NCBI RefSeq assembly: GCF_039523755.1
Contig: NZ_BAAAFX010000026.1
Location: 62,001-126,000, forward strand
Source: Tatumella terrea
GTDB taxonomy: Bacteria; Pseudomonadota; Gammaproteobacteria; Enterobacterales; Enterobacteriaceae
DNA: 64,000 nucleotides
Direction of reading: 5' to 3'
Under the pieces are notes generated by a model that saw nothing but the letters and a program-made list of their open reading frames with translations, made no database searches and was not told the DNA's origin. Of the stretch, positions 33,668 to 42,758 are shown in pieces (position 1 is the first letter of the stretch; each line of letters begins with the position of its first letter). The translations under genes were made by a program, and so were the position numbers.

Positions 33668-35260
33668 TCAATTTGATTTTATGAAATCTATAGCATCAAA
33701 TGCATAGCTCGGGCTTAGCCAATCATCACCTGCACTCCCACTACTCACATTGATAGTGATCGTATTATCACCTACCACTAGCGCACTTGATGGCACGGCG
33801 AATTGGAAGGACTGATTATTTCCGCGATAAGTTCCTACTGTGAGAGACCTGCTATCGGGCTGAGTTTTTGAACTTTGAGTTCCTTTCCACTCATTTAAAA
33901 TGATAGATGGTCTGGCGCCGGCGTACGCAACTGTAATTCCAATACGCAATGTGTAATCATATACTTCATCCTCAGTGAGCGTAAACTTTATTTGCTGGGA
34001 GTTATTGATATCCTGCCACTGATAAGCAGGAAATGAAATTTCAGCTTCAGACTCACCCACCGAAAATATTCCAGGCGCCCACGTGGAGATACGAGTATCC
34101 GATGGATGCATATATGTGACCTTATTAGCATTAAGAAGGCCTGTGGGAGTACCATCCCAATCCCCAATTCTCCATAGCGCAACATCATCGGAAGGATCAT
34201 TAACACTGCCACTCAAATTTAAGGTTGTAGAGTTCCCTGCTGTAATTGCAACAGTAGTGGTTAGAATTTCCAATTCGTTTTTATAAAGCTTTACAGTATA
34301 ATTTCCCGGCAAGATATTTCCACACATAAAACTATTATCTGAAATATCAACATCGGTCCAGTACTGGGCATTTGAGTTTGATAATCCAACCCGGTAAGAA
34401 TAGCTGGATTTTAATACTGCTCTCACAGTACCTGAAACAGTTCCCCGGCTATCTGGTGAAACCCAACCTTTAAGATTTAAACCTGAAAACCAACTCGTAT
34501 CAATGCTTCCAGGTTCTGAGCCATCGGTGAATACTAATGCATACTCATTAAGAATACCAAATCGATAACCTTCCGTTTGAGACATCCCATAATTAATCAT
34601 ATAGGTAACTTCCTGGTCGGTATTTCCGCACTGGTTCAATAAGCAGCGATAAAATGGGCCCCCGGACATGCCCTCAGAATTGCCACGAACCACCCACAGA
34701 CCTACATCATTACCGGTGGCACCAATGTGTGTCCAGTCACAGAGACGAATATTTGAGTAATGCTTAGACCTCGTCTCTCCATTTTCTAAACCAAAAATAT
34801 CACCAGATTCTATTGCTCCCGTATTATTTCTAATATCTGATGGTGTCGGACCATCAGGGAGTTTAGATACTAAAGAGCGGACAATATACCGTAACTGAGC
34901 TTGCGTCTCTGGCTCACTATCTATAACTGTCCCCATATAGATTGAATCATCATTTTCCTGGCAGAGATAATAGTGTGTTAAATTTCCTGCCTGAACAGTT
35001 ATTTTAATGTGGCTATCACTGACAACCTTAGCATCAATAATTACTTTATTAGTGTCTTTATACAAATAATCAAAACCTGAGTTGATTTGACTACCCCTGC
35101 TCTGATCCTGATACTCAACCCCTTTATAATTTAATGATGCGATATCACCAATTGACTGTGAATGTGAACCATTATCAGTCTTACGGACTTTAAAAGTAAG
35201 ATTAGAACCATTGCTTATGGTATAAAAGTCCGTTGACTCAACCAAACCAAACTCACTCAT
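33668..35260 (-). CDS. Family 4 rhamnogalacturonan lyase-like protein
   Basis: A 530-aa protein of polysaccharide lyase family 4 (RhiE of Dickeya, fungal RGL4), expected to cleave the rhamnogalacturonan I backbone of pectin by beta-elimination. Residues 1-285 form the beta-sandwich catalytic domain, with TRSKHYSNIRLCDWTHIG (K166 is a candidate catalytic Lys) and NYGMSQTEGYRFG. Residues about 288-355 form a fibronectin-III-like domain (RGTVSGTVRAVL). Residues about 362-530 form a carbohydrate-binding-like domain with LWRIGDWDGTPTGLLNANKV and MHPSDTRISTWAPG. The ATG has AGGAG 6 bp upstream. No signal peptide is visible, unlike secreted homologues. The gene is much more AT-rich than its neighbours and lies in a phage scar, suggesting transfer. 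Confidence 0.82.
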   Translation of the reverse strand: MSEFGLVESTDFYTISNGSNLTFKVRKTDNGSHSQSIGDIASLNYKGVEYQDQSRGSQINSGFDYLYKDTNKVIIDAKVVSDSHIKITVQAGNLTHYYLCQENDDSIYMGTVIDSEPETQAQLRYIVRSLVSKLPDGPTPSDIRNNTGAIESGDIFGLENGETRSKHYSNIRLCDWTHIGATGNDVGLWVVRGNSEGMSGGPFYRCLLNQCGNTDQEVTYMINYGMSQTEGYRFGILNEYALVFTDGSEPGSIDTSWFSGLNLKGWVSPDSRGTVSGTVRAVLKSSYSYRVGLSNSNAQYWTDVDISDNSFMCGNILPGNYTVKLYKNELEILTTTVAITAGNSTTLNLSGSVNDPSDDVALWRIGDWDGTPTGLLNANKVTYMHPSDTRISTWAPGIFSVGESEAEISFPAYQWQDINNSQQIKFTLTEDEVYDYTLRIGITVAYAGARPSIILNEWKGTQSSKTQPDSRSLTVGTYRGNNQSFQFAVPSSALVVGDNTITINVSSGSAGDDWLSPSYAFDAIDFIKSN

Positions 35261-36734
35261 AAATTACTCCTAAATTAAATAATCCTGAGCTCACACACAG
35301 AGTAATGAAAGCCCAAATACTTTAAAAAAACAGAAGATAGTGCATTTCAACATAAACTCATTGATTTAATAACTACCTGCCCTGTACATACAGACATAGA
35401 CTTTAACCTACGCAGATGAATAAATATTATAAGCTGATCTTTTTTGTTCCAGTCAATAACACTCAGATAGTAAGATTATAACGTCATCTTTTATACTCGC
35501 ATTAATATGATGTTGTATCCCGCCAGAAACAAAAGAAAGTCATTATTTCATCTTCAGGATTATGCTGCCTTACAGAATTAAACCTTATAAAATGGAAAGC
35601 ATAAAGCCACCGATAATATTCGCGTAAATTTAGTTTTATCTTGCCTGGACTGGTCATGGATTAGACACTTACTGCGGTGTTAACATTGGTGTAGCTTTTG
35701 AGTAATGAGCTTTGTCATTTAGGGATACAGCTTCCTTAAGCTTCGATAAAAAAATCCCACAAGTTAAAGCCGCTTTGGGGAGTGAGATTACTACTGGCCC
35801 TGGTCGTGCTTAACTGTCGCTACACGGCCGGCTTCTGTTTTCACTTCAGTTTCAGCTATTGCATCTGCGGCTGGTTGTTCTGCTACAGATTGAACTGTGG
35901 CATTTCTCTTTCTCTCGGTTATAGTCACCCCAAATGGGGATTGAGGTGTAGGGGATACACTCGCTGCAGTTAACGCGACGCTACTATTCAAAGAAGATGT
36001 TTTAGCGTGTTGTCGATTGGTAAAGGGTGAAATTCGGGCATAAAAAAAGTGTAAAAATGGGTTATATTATTGATAACTCATATGATGCTGTGAGCAGACC
36101 TGCTATTGAACTGACTTTTCAATTTGTCTAATCCGATATCAGTGATTCATAATAAAGCCTCACCTTATAACGCCACTGCTTATTGATGAGATGGGACTTT
36201 ATCGCCTGGTTACTTGGTAAGGCCGGTCATCGAGTGTAGCCATCTCCGGAACTTATACTCCTTTTCCGTAAGTAACCCGCTCTTTTCTTCCTTCTCCCGG
36301 GCACAGGCCAGCCCGCTACCTTGACGTTCTTTGCATCAGCCGCTGGGCGTTGCAGCAGAATATGCCCATAAAATTAAGACATAATTTACACCATTTTCCC
36401 TCAACCTCAGGTTTCATAAGGCAGCCACCTTATGGAAGCGATTAAGTCCATGTTAGATCAGTAACTAAAATACCTAACGATTGTCGTTCTCACTAAGATC
36501 CATCGCCGTTGTGCTGCTGCGCGGAGCAATACTACCCGGGAAAGTCAGTGTGTCACTGTAAGATTATCATCGGTGGGCTACCCCCTGTCCAACAGACTGA
36601 ACCGGTAATTTCTACTCACTGATTGAGCATGTAAATTCTTTCCCTCCCTATCGGGGCTTTAAGGGGGTGTTATAGCGGGAATGTTTAACGCGGTGGTCCG
36701 CAGAGATGCAGCGTATCACGCAGGAGAAATAGCG
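35261..36734. other. AT-rich intergenic region, about 1.5 kb, decayed
   Basis: 35261-35640 is very AT-rich and is the probable promoter region of the lyase; no clear KdgR box was found. 35791-36066 holds one long open frame (separate entry). The rest has frequent stops on all frames. Short phrases look like degenerate transposon or phage DNA, but none is complete enough to name. Confidence 0.5.
35791..36066 (-). pseudogene. Unidentified open stretch, possible 3' gene remnant
   Basis: 92 codons free of stops on the minus strand, with no ATG; the only start option is TTG at 35991 without a ribosome binding site. The product would read ARISPFTNRQHAKTSSLNSS, VALTAASVSPTPQSPFGVTI, then TERKRNATVQSVAEQPAADA and a Glu/Val-rich end. 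It is rich in Ala, Thr, Ser and Pro. No family was recognised. The length free of stops in AT-rich sequence suggests former coding, but chance cannot be excluded. Confidence 0.25.
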
Positions 36735-36911
36735 ATGTCAGACGTTGGTATGGAATGTCATCATCACGCCCGGGAGATGCAGGCACTGATATCAGATTAA
36801 CTGATGCTGAATACCGCAAATCTGACCAACGACCCATGGCCGGTTAACCCGGAATCCCCGGCCGTCAGGGTGCCAGAACGTCCCTGCCACCCGGATAAAA
36901 CTCAGAAGTAA
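36735..36911 (+). pseudogene. Short ORF interrupted by an in-frame TAA
   Basis: CAGGAG at 36720-36725 lies 9 bp before ATG 36735. It opens a 21-codon frame, MSDVGMECHHHAREMQALIS-D, that stops at TAA 36798-36800. The same frame then continues without a break for 36 codons (LMLNTANLTNDPWPVNPESP, AVRVPERPCHPDKTQK) to a TAA at 36909. This looks like a small gene of about 58 codons with a nonsense mutation, or a 21-aa peptide. No family was recognised. Its end overlaps the 3' end of yciY on the other strand. Confidence 0.35.
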
Positions 36912-37099
36912 TGTTTATCCGTTGAAGCCGGATGAGTGAGGATAAACAGCAGGGAACTACGCTGCTTTTTGGCTAACTGATGGCGGATAGAAATAATGCG
37001 CGTATAGCGCCGTGACTGCGCTTCCAGCCAGCGTATCTTGCGGCGATTCTTCTGCCGGGCCATCCGCCACCGGGCTACTTCATTTCTGCTTCGCTTCAT
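36902..37099 (-). CDS. yciY: Small basic protein YciY
   Basis: A 65-aa Arg-rich protein starting MKRSRNEVARWRMARQKNRR at 37099, with GAGG upstream. The pattern RWRMxRQxxRRKxRWLExQSRR matches E. coli YciY (57 aa), which also lies beside cls. The C-terminal 15 residues differ from E. coli and are longer. Function unknown; the charge suggests nucleic-acid or ribosome contact. Confidence 0.88.
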   Translation of the reverse strand: MKRSRNEVARWRMARQKNRRKIRWLEAQSRRYTRIISIRHQLAKKQRSSLLFILTHPASTDKHYF

Positions 37100-37236
37100 C
37101 GTCCCACCCTCTGCCACGTTATCACGGCATTATACGCCAATGGCCCGGCGATCCAATGACCGATTAGAAAAGGTTTCACAATAACGTAACTCAACGTAAA
37201 CTCATTACACGAAAGCGTGAACCGGACTTCCACTTA

Positions 37237-38697
37237 ATGACGACATTCTATTCCCTGCTCAACGGGTTAATATTATTTGGCTACTGGCTATTGATTGCAG
37301 GGGTTACCCTCCGGATCCTGATGAAGAGAAGAACCGTATCCTCTTCGATGGTCTGGTTGCTGATTATCTATATCCTGCCTCTGGTCGGCATTATCGCTTA
37401 TCTGAGCTTCGGTGAACTCTATCTGGGTAAACGCCGTGCAGAACGCGCGAGAACGATGTGGCCCTCCACCGCCCGCTGGCTGGCGGAGTTAAGAAAGTCC
37501 TCACACATTTTCGCGACCCGGTCCAGTGATGTCGCCAGTGCGCTGTTTAAATTGTGCGAGCATCGCCACGGGATTGCCGGTGTCCGCGGTAATCAGCTTA
37601 CGTTACTGACACACCCTGATGATGTGATGGCTTCGCTGGTCAAAGATATCCGCCAGGCCAGCCATAATATCGAGATGGTCTTTTATATCTGGCAGCCCGG
37701 CGGGCTGGCCGATGAAGTGGCCGAAGCCTTTATGGATGCTGCTCAGCGGGGTGTTCACTGTCGCCTGATGCTGGATTCCGCCGGTAGCCGCCAGTTTTTT
37801 AAAAGCCCGTGGCCAAAAAAACTACGCAAGGCCGGTATCGAGGTTGTCGAATCCTTACAGGTTAATCTGTTGAGGGTTTTCCTGCGACGCATGGATCTGC
37901 GGCAACACCGGAAAATCGTACTGATCGATAATTATATTGCTTATACCGGCAGTATGAACCTGGTGGACCCGCGCTTTTTCAAGCAGGATGCCGGTGTCGG
38001 CCAGTGGGTCGACCTGATGGCCCGCATGGAAGGCCCTGTGGCCATCACGCTGGGCATCGTTTACTCCTGTGACTGGGAGATAGAGACCGGTAAACGGATT
38101 TTACCTCCGCAACCGGACCAGGTCGTGATGCCGTTTGAACAAGCCAGCGGCCACATTATTCAGGTCATCGCTTCCGGACCGGGCTTTCCGGAAGATATGA
38201 TCCACCAGGCGCTGCTCACTGCGATTTACTCGGCACGTGAACAACTGACCATGACCACGCCCTACTTTGTCCCCAGTGATGACCTGCTGCACGCTATCTG
38301 CACCGCAGCCCTGCGTGGTGTGGATGTTCGCCTGATCGTTCCTCAAAAGAACGATTCCATGCTGGTCGACTGGGCTAGCCGCGCATTCTTTACTGAACTG
38401 CTGGAGGCTGGCGTAAAGATTTATCAATTCTCTGACGGTCTGCTGCATACCAAAAGTGTGCTCGTCGACGGCGAACTGAGTCTGGTCGGTACCGTCAACC
38501 TGGACATGCGCAGCCTGTGGCTGAACTTTGAAGTCACGCTGGTGGTGGATGATGGCGATTTTGGTAATGATGTCGACCTGGTACAGCAGGATTATATTGA
38601 GCGTTCAACACGGCTGAGCGGTGCGGAATGGGCGAAACGCTCATACTGGCGGCGGATTCTGGAACGACTGTTTTACTTCTTTAGTCCTTTGCTGTAA
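37237..38697 (+). CDS. clsA: Cardiolipin synthase A
   Basis: Makes cardiolipin from two phosphatidylglycerols at the inner membrane. The 486-aa protein has two N-terminal helices (FYSLLNGLILFGYWLLIAGV and SMVWLLIIYILPLVGIIAYL) and two phospholipase-D HKD motifs, HRKIVLIDNYIAYTGSMN and HTKSVLVDGELSLVGTVN, each with the downstream GS/GT-x-N element. Length equals E. coli ClsA. yciU follows after 39 bp. Confidence 0.97.
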   Translation: MTTFYSLLNGLILFGYWLLIAGVTLRILMKRRTVSSSMVWLLIIYILPLVGIIAYLSFGELYLGKRRAERARTMWPSTARWLAELRKSSHIFATRSSDVASALFKLCEHRHGIAGVRGNQLTLLTHPDDVMASLVKDIRQASHNIEMVFYIWQPGGLADEVAEAFMDAAQRGVHCRLMLDSAGSRQFFKSPWPKKLRKAGIEVVESLQVNLLRVFLRRMDLRQHRKIVLIDNYIAYTGSMNLVDPRFFKQDAGVGQWVDLMARMEGPVAITLGIVYSCDWEIETGKRILPPQPDQVVMPFEQASGHIIQVIASGPGFPEDMIHQALLTAIYSAREQLTMTTPYFVPSDDLLHAICTAALRGVDVRLIVPQKNDSMLVDWASRAFFTELLEAGVKIYQFSDGLLHTKSVLVDGELSLVGTVNLDMRSLWLNFEVTLVVDDGDFGNDVDLVQQDYIERSTRLSGAEWAKRSYWRRILERLFYFFSPLL

Positions 38698-38736
38698 AAA
38701 AGCCGCATAGACACTTTTGATAAGTACAGGCTAAAT

Positions 38737-39060
38737 ATGGATCTGAATAATCGTCTTACTGAAGATGAAACGCTGGAGCAGGCTTACGATATTTTTCTTG
38801 AGCTGGCCGGAGATAACCTGGAACCGGCAGATATCATTCTGTTTAACCTGCAGTTCGAAGAGCGTGGCAGCGCTGAATTACTGGACCCGGCTGAAGACTG
38901 GCAGGAACATGTCGATTTCGATCTGAATCCTGATTTTTTTGCTGAGGTGGTTATTGGCCTCGGTGAGACTGAAGCAGACCCTGTGACAGATATTTTTGCC
39001 CGTGTACTGCTCTGCCGTGAAAAAGATCATAAGCTGTGCCATATTCTGTGGCGTGAGTAA
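38737..39060 (+). CDS. yciU: Double-stranded DNA mimic-type acidic protein YciU
   Basis: A 107-aa acidic protein of the UPF0263/HI1450 family, proposed as a dsDNA mimic. It has MDLNNRLTEDETLEQAYDIF, DWQEHVDFDLNPDFFAEVVI and LLCREKDHKLCHILWRE, almost as in E. coli YciU (109 aa). Probably cotranscribed with clsA. The partner protein in enteric bacteria is not settled. Confidence 0.95.
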   Translation: MDLNNRLTEDETLEQAYDIFLELAGDNLEPADIILFNLQFEERGSAELLDPAEDWQEHVDFDLNPDFFAEVVIGLGETEADPVTDIFARVLLCREKDHKLCHILWRE

Positions 39061-39762
39061 GGATTCTCCGGGCTGCCAGCCAATAAGCCCGCTGTCACCG
39101 CCGCTCCGCCGGCGGTGTCACCCTCCCGGTGTCATACACACTGCGCAATACCGTCCTGTTTATAGCAGTAACGCCCTCCCGTCTGTTCCGGCTATTATCC
39201 TTAAAGATTCGTGACGCCGCCGATTAAGATATAACCGGGCCGTTAACTACGTACGATACGGGAGCGGATACGTTTATTTCCTGCATCCGACGGATACGTT
39301 CGCTTTTTTCAGCCCCCCGGCAGGCACTGCGTTACTGCGCCCTGTTTACCAGTGATTTATTCAGGCTCTGTCTTTGCGGTTATTCTGCGGGTTCCGGACG
39401 GGCATGGAGGCTGACAGCCTCCGTCACCAGATTTCCGGCGCCGCAGCACCTTTATCCCGGGGAGCCATCGCTTAGCCCTCCCGAAAATGGCCGCTGGTAT
39501 CGCCCTTTCGGCTGTCTGACCTGAGAAATGCCAGGGTGCGCGCTCAGGGAGGTCATGCCCGTCCCCCCGCCATCGCATGGCTTACGCAGAGCTGGGACAT
39601 GAAATCGGCTGGCAGGGACTGATAACGGCCCACAAAGTCCGGGTCGCGTCAGACCCGCGGTACAGTATATGACAGGGTTTTATTCTTTCAGGATTTGGAC
39701 GATTCTTCGGGGGGCGTCGTGCCGGGGATGACAGAACCGACGGTCAGGGATGGAATCATCGG
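39061..39762. other. Gap yciU-oppF, about 700 bp, no gene recognised
   Basis: GC-rich sequence with a perfect hairpin CACCGCCG-CTCCGC-CGGCGGTG (39096-39117) behind yciU. Open frames at 39357-39578 (minus) and a 31-codon plus-strand frame starting MAYAELGHEIGWQGLITAHK around 39570 lack ribosome binding sites and family signals. Unusually long for this gene-dense stretch, so it may hold a decayed gene. Confidence 0.45.
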
Positions 39763-39790
39763 GAGAAAAGAAGCCGGGTAACCCCGGCTT
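39763..39790 (-). terminator. Terminator of the opp operon
   Basis: On the minus strand AAGCCGGG, a short loop, CCCGGCTT, then CTTTTCT, 40 bp after the oppF stop. Confidence 0.82.
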
Positions 39791-39829
39791 CCTATGAGTG
39801 TGTTGATCAGCCACCCGTCATATTAGCTC

Positions 39830-40837
39830 TCAGAGTGCTTCAGCTTTCAGGCAGGCTACCGTATGAGTGGCATCGCCCTGTATCTGAGGTCGCTCATTCC
39901 GGCACCGGTCCTCCGCCAGCGGACAGCGGGTACAGAAGACACAACCCCGGGGTGGATTAATCGGTGAGGGTAACTCACCCTCCAGTAACTGAATAGTTTT
40001 GTTCCTTTCCAGTTCCGGGTCCGGCAGCGGGACAGCTGACATCAGTGCCCGGGTATAGGGGTGTGCCGGTGTGGTATAGACTTTGTCATCATCACCCGTT
40101 TCAACCGCATGCCCGAGGTACATGACCATAACCTTATCGGAGATGTGTTTTACCACCGCCAGGTCATGGGCGATAAAGATTAACGCCAGCCCCATTTCCC
40201 GTTGTAGCTTTTTCAGCAGATTAACGACCTGCGCCTGGATAGACACATCCAGCGCCGACACCGGCTCATCACAGATAATCAGTTTAGGCTCCAGAATCAG
40301 CGCCCTGGCGATGCCGATCCTCTGACACTGGCCGCCAGAGAACTCATGAGGATAGCGGTTAATCATGTTCGGCAGCAGACCTACTTTCTGCATCATAGCC
40401 TGCACGCGTTCCCTGATTTCTGCGCCGGAAACCCGCGGACGCCGGCTGCGCAGCGGTTCTGCAATGATGTCACCGATGGTCATTCGCGGGTCAAGCGAGG
40501 CGAGCGGATCCTGGAAAATCATCTGGATATCCCCGCGGGCCTTTTGCCATTCTTCCGCATTCTGGCCGCTAAGTTCTTTGCCCATCCAGCAGATACTGCC
40601 TTCGGTGGCTTTCACCAGACCGATCACCGCCCGTGCCAGCGTCGATTTTCCGCAACCAGACTCCCCGACCACTCCGAGGGTTTCTCCCTGATGCAGCCGG
40701 AAACTGACACCGTCCACCGCTTTCAGTCTTTGCGGAGATTGCCAGAACCATTGCTTCTTTTGTCTGACATCAAACCAGACTTTTAACCCTTTGACTTCAA
40801 GCAGTAACGGGTTCCGGGATTCATTGGCCGTTATCAT
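39830..40837 (-). CDS. oppF: Oligopeptide ABC transporter ATPase OppF
   Basis: One of two ATPases driving oligopeptide import. The 335-aa protein has Walker A GVVGESGCGKSTLAR, the signature HEFSGGQCQRIGIARAL, Walker B LIICDEPVSALD and the C-terminal oligopeptide-transporter region with GCVFCTRCPLAEDRC (a Cys cluster of the Opp/Dpp type). Its start overlaps the oppD stop by 4 bp (ATGA). Confidence 0.97.
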   Translation of the reverse strand: MITANESRNPLLLEVKGLKVWFDVRQKKQWFWQSPQRLKAVDGVSFRLHQGETLGVVGESGCGKSTLARAVIGLVKATEGSICWMGKELSGQNAEEWQKARGDIQMIFQDPLASLDPRMTIGDIIAEPLRSRRPRVSGAEIRERVQAMMQKVGLLPNMINRYPHEFSGGQCQRIGIARALILEPKLIICDEPVSALDVSIQAQVVNLLKKLQREMGLALIFIAHDLAVVKHISDKVMVMYLGHAVETGDDDKVYTTPAHPYTRALMSAVPLPDPELERNKTIQLLEGELPSPINPPRGCVFCTRCPLAEDRCRNERPQIQGDATHTVACLKAEAL

Positions 40838-41823
40838 TGTACTTCCTCCACACTTCTGTGGCAGGCTCTGATCCTGCCTTCTGCACTCATGACGGCAGCC
40901 GGTGAGGTTTCACACACCGGCATCGCAAATTCACATCTCGGACGGAACGGACAGCCGGAAGGTAAATTCAGCAGGTTAGGTGGATTCCCCGGGATGGTGC
41001 GCAGTTCACTGTCCTCACGATCCAGCCGCGGCACCGCTTTCAACAGGCCACGGGTATAGGGGTGAGCAGGACGGGCAAACAGCTCATTGGCGGTGGCATA
41101 CTCCATTGTGCGGCCACCGTACATCACCAGCACTTTGTCACAGCCCCCGGCGACCACACCCAGGTCATGGGTGATCAGAATGATTGAGGTCGAAAACTCC
41201 CGCTTAAGCTCATTCAGCAATGTCATGATTTGCGCCTGCACGGTGACATCCAGTGCCGTGGTCGGTTCATCGGCAATCAGCAAACGCGGCTGACACAACA
41301 ATGCCATCGCAATCATGACCCGCTGACGCATGCCGCCGGAAAATTCATGGGGATACATCTTCATACGCTGGCGTGCAGCCGGTATTTTCACTGCATCCAG
41401 CATTTTTACACATTCTTCAAATGCTGTTTTATGACTCAGTCCTTTATGCAGCGTCAGCACTTCGATCAACTGCTCACCGACTTTCATATACGGATTAAGG
41501 GAAGTCATCGGGTCCTGGAAGATCATACCAATCTGTCCGGCACGCAACTGATTCAGCTGTTTCTCGGGCAGGTTCAGCAGCTCCTGGCCGCGAAATTGTG
41601 CTGACCCGGCGACTTTGCCGTTTCTGGCCAGTAAGCCCATCAGCGCGAACGCGGTCTGGGACTTACCCGAACCGGATTCGCCGACAATCCCCAGTGTTTC
41701 GCCTTCGTTCAGATCAAAGCTCAGGTTATTCACCGCGGTAACATCACCATCGTGGGTCGAGAAAGTGACCCGCAAATCTTTTACCGCCAGTAACGGCTGC
41801 GGCCGGATGTGTTCAACAGTCAT
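40834..41823 (-). CDS. oppD: Oligopeptide ABC transporter ATPase OppD
   Basis: Partner ATPase of OppF. The 329-aa protein has Walker A GIVGESGSGKSQTAF, signature HEFSGGMRQRVMIAMAL, Walker B LLIADEPTTALDVTVQ and the C-terminal GCPFRPRCEFAMPVCET cluster. Between oppC (11 bp gap) and oppF (4-bp overlap) in one operon. Confidence 0.97.
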   Translation of the reverse strand: MTVEHIRPQPLLAVKDLRVTFSTHDGDVTAVNNLSFDLNEGETLGIVGESGSGKSQTAFALMGLLARNGKVAGSAQFRGQELLNLPEKQLNQLRAGQIGMIFQDPMTSLNPYMKVGEQLIEVLTLHKGLSHKTAFEECVKMLDAVKIPAARQRMKMYPHEFSGGMRQRVMIAMALLCQPRLLIADEPTTALDVTVQAQIMTLLNELKREFSTSIILITHDLGVVAGGCDKVLVMYGGRTMEYATANELFARPAHPYTRGLLKAVPRLDREDSELRTIPGNPPNLLNLPSGCPFRPRCEFAMPVCETSPAAVMSAEGRIRACHRSVEEVQ

Positions 41824-41834
41824 TGCGGTGCTCC

Positions 41835-42743
41835 TTAGCGATCTTTCGGGTCGAGGGCATCACGCAGGCCATCGCCGATAAAGTTAAAACAAAACAGAGT
41901 GACCACCAGAAAGCTGGCCGGAAACAGTAATAACCACGGGGAGACTTCCATGGAGTTTGCCCCGTCACTTAACAGAGCGCCCCAGCTGCTCAGTGGCTCC
42001 TGGGTCCCCAGACCAAGGAAACTCAGGAAGGATTCAAACAGGATCATTCCTGGCACCAGCAATGAGGCATACACCACGACGACCCCCAGCACATTCGGGA
42101 TAATGTGTCTGATAACAATGCCGCTGGTGGAGACTCCGGCCACCCGTGCCGCTTCGATATACTCTTTCCCTTTCAAAGCCAGCGTTTGCCCGCGGACAAT
42201 ACGCGCCATATCCAGCCAGGACACCATCCCGATAGCGACGAAGATCAGCAGGATATTGCGGCCAAAGAAGGTCACCAGCAGAATGACGAAAAACATGAAC
42301 GGAAAGGAATTGAGGATTTCCAGAAGACGCATCATGAAGGCATCGGTTTTGCCACCGACGTAGCCGGCAATCGACCCATACAGCGTCCCGACAACCACGG
42401 CGATCGCCGCTGACGCTATCCCGACCATCAACGAGATACGCCCGCCAATCGCCACCCGCACCAACAGATCGCGGCCTGATGAGTCAGTGCCGAACCAGTG
42501 GCCGGAACTTAAATCGGGCGCAGCAGACATCATATTCCAGTCGGTATCATCATAGGCAAATGGCGATAACAGCGGCGCGAAAGTCACGAACAGAACGATC
42601 AGCAGCAGAAGAAACAGGCTGACCAGTGCCGCACGGTTATGAATAAAACGGCGACCGGCATCCTGCCACAGGCTGCGTCCTTTAATTGGGCTCTCACCCA
42701 GTAAACTTTGCGTAAGCTCTTTATTTCTTTTAAATAAAATCAT
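41835..42743 (-). CDS. oppC: Oligopeptide ABC transporter permease OppC
   Basis: A 302-aa inner-membrane permease. After a cytoplasmic N-terminus comes a first helix (LVSLFLLLLIVLFVTFAPLL), the binding-protein-dependent transport fold, and the EAA loop EYIEAARVAGVSTSGIVIRH, which docks onto the ATPases. It pairs with OppB to form the channel. Confidence 0.97.
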   Translation of the reverse strand: MILFKRNKELTQSLLGESPIKGRSLWQDAGRRFIHNRAALVSLFLLLLIVLFVTFAPLLSPFAYDDTDWNMMSAAPDLSSGHWFGTDSSGRDLLVRVAIGGRISLMVGIASAAIAVVVGTLYGSIAGYVGGKTDAFMMRLLEILNSFPFMFFVILLVTFFGRNILLIFVAIGMVSWLDMARIVRGQTLALKGKEYIEAARVAGVSTSGIVIRHIIPNVLGVVVVYASLLVPGMILFESFLSFLGLGTQEPLSSWGALLSDGANSMEVSPWLLLFPASFLVVTLFCFNFIGDGLRDALDPKDR

Positions 42744-42758
42744 GGTTAACTCCCGCCA

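Noticed and set aside
35261..35640. KdgR operator upstream of the lyase
   Set aside because: Looked for the ATGAAA...TTTCAT-type palindrome expected for pectinolysis genes; no adequate match was found.
35640..36480. Degenerate insertion-sequence remnants between the lyase and yciY
   Set aside because: Some phrases resemble IS ends, but no transposase motif or matching terminal repeats could be identified, so no element is annotated.
39357..39578. 73-aa minus-strand frame in the yciU-oppF gap
   Set aside because: No ribosome binding site and no recognisable family. GC-rich chance frame or remnant; kept only as part of the gap description.
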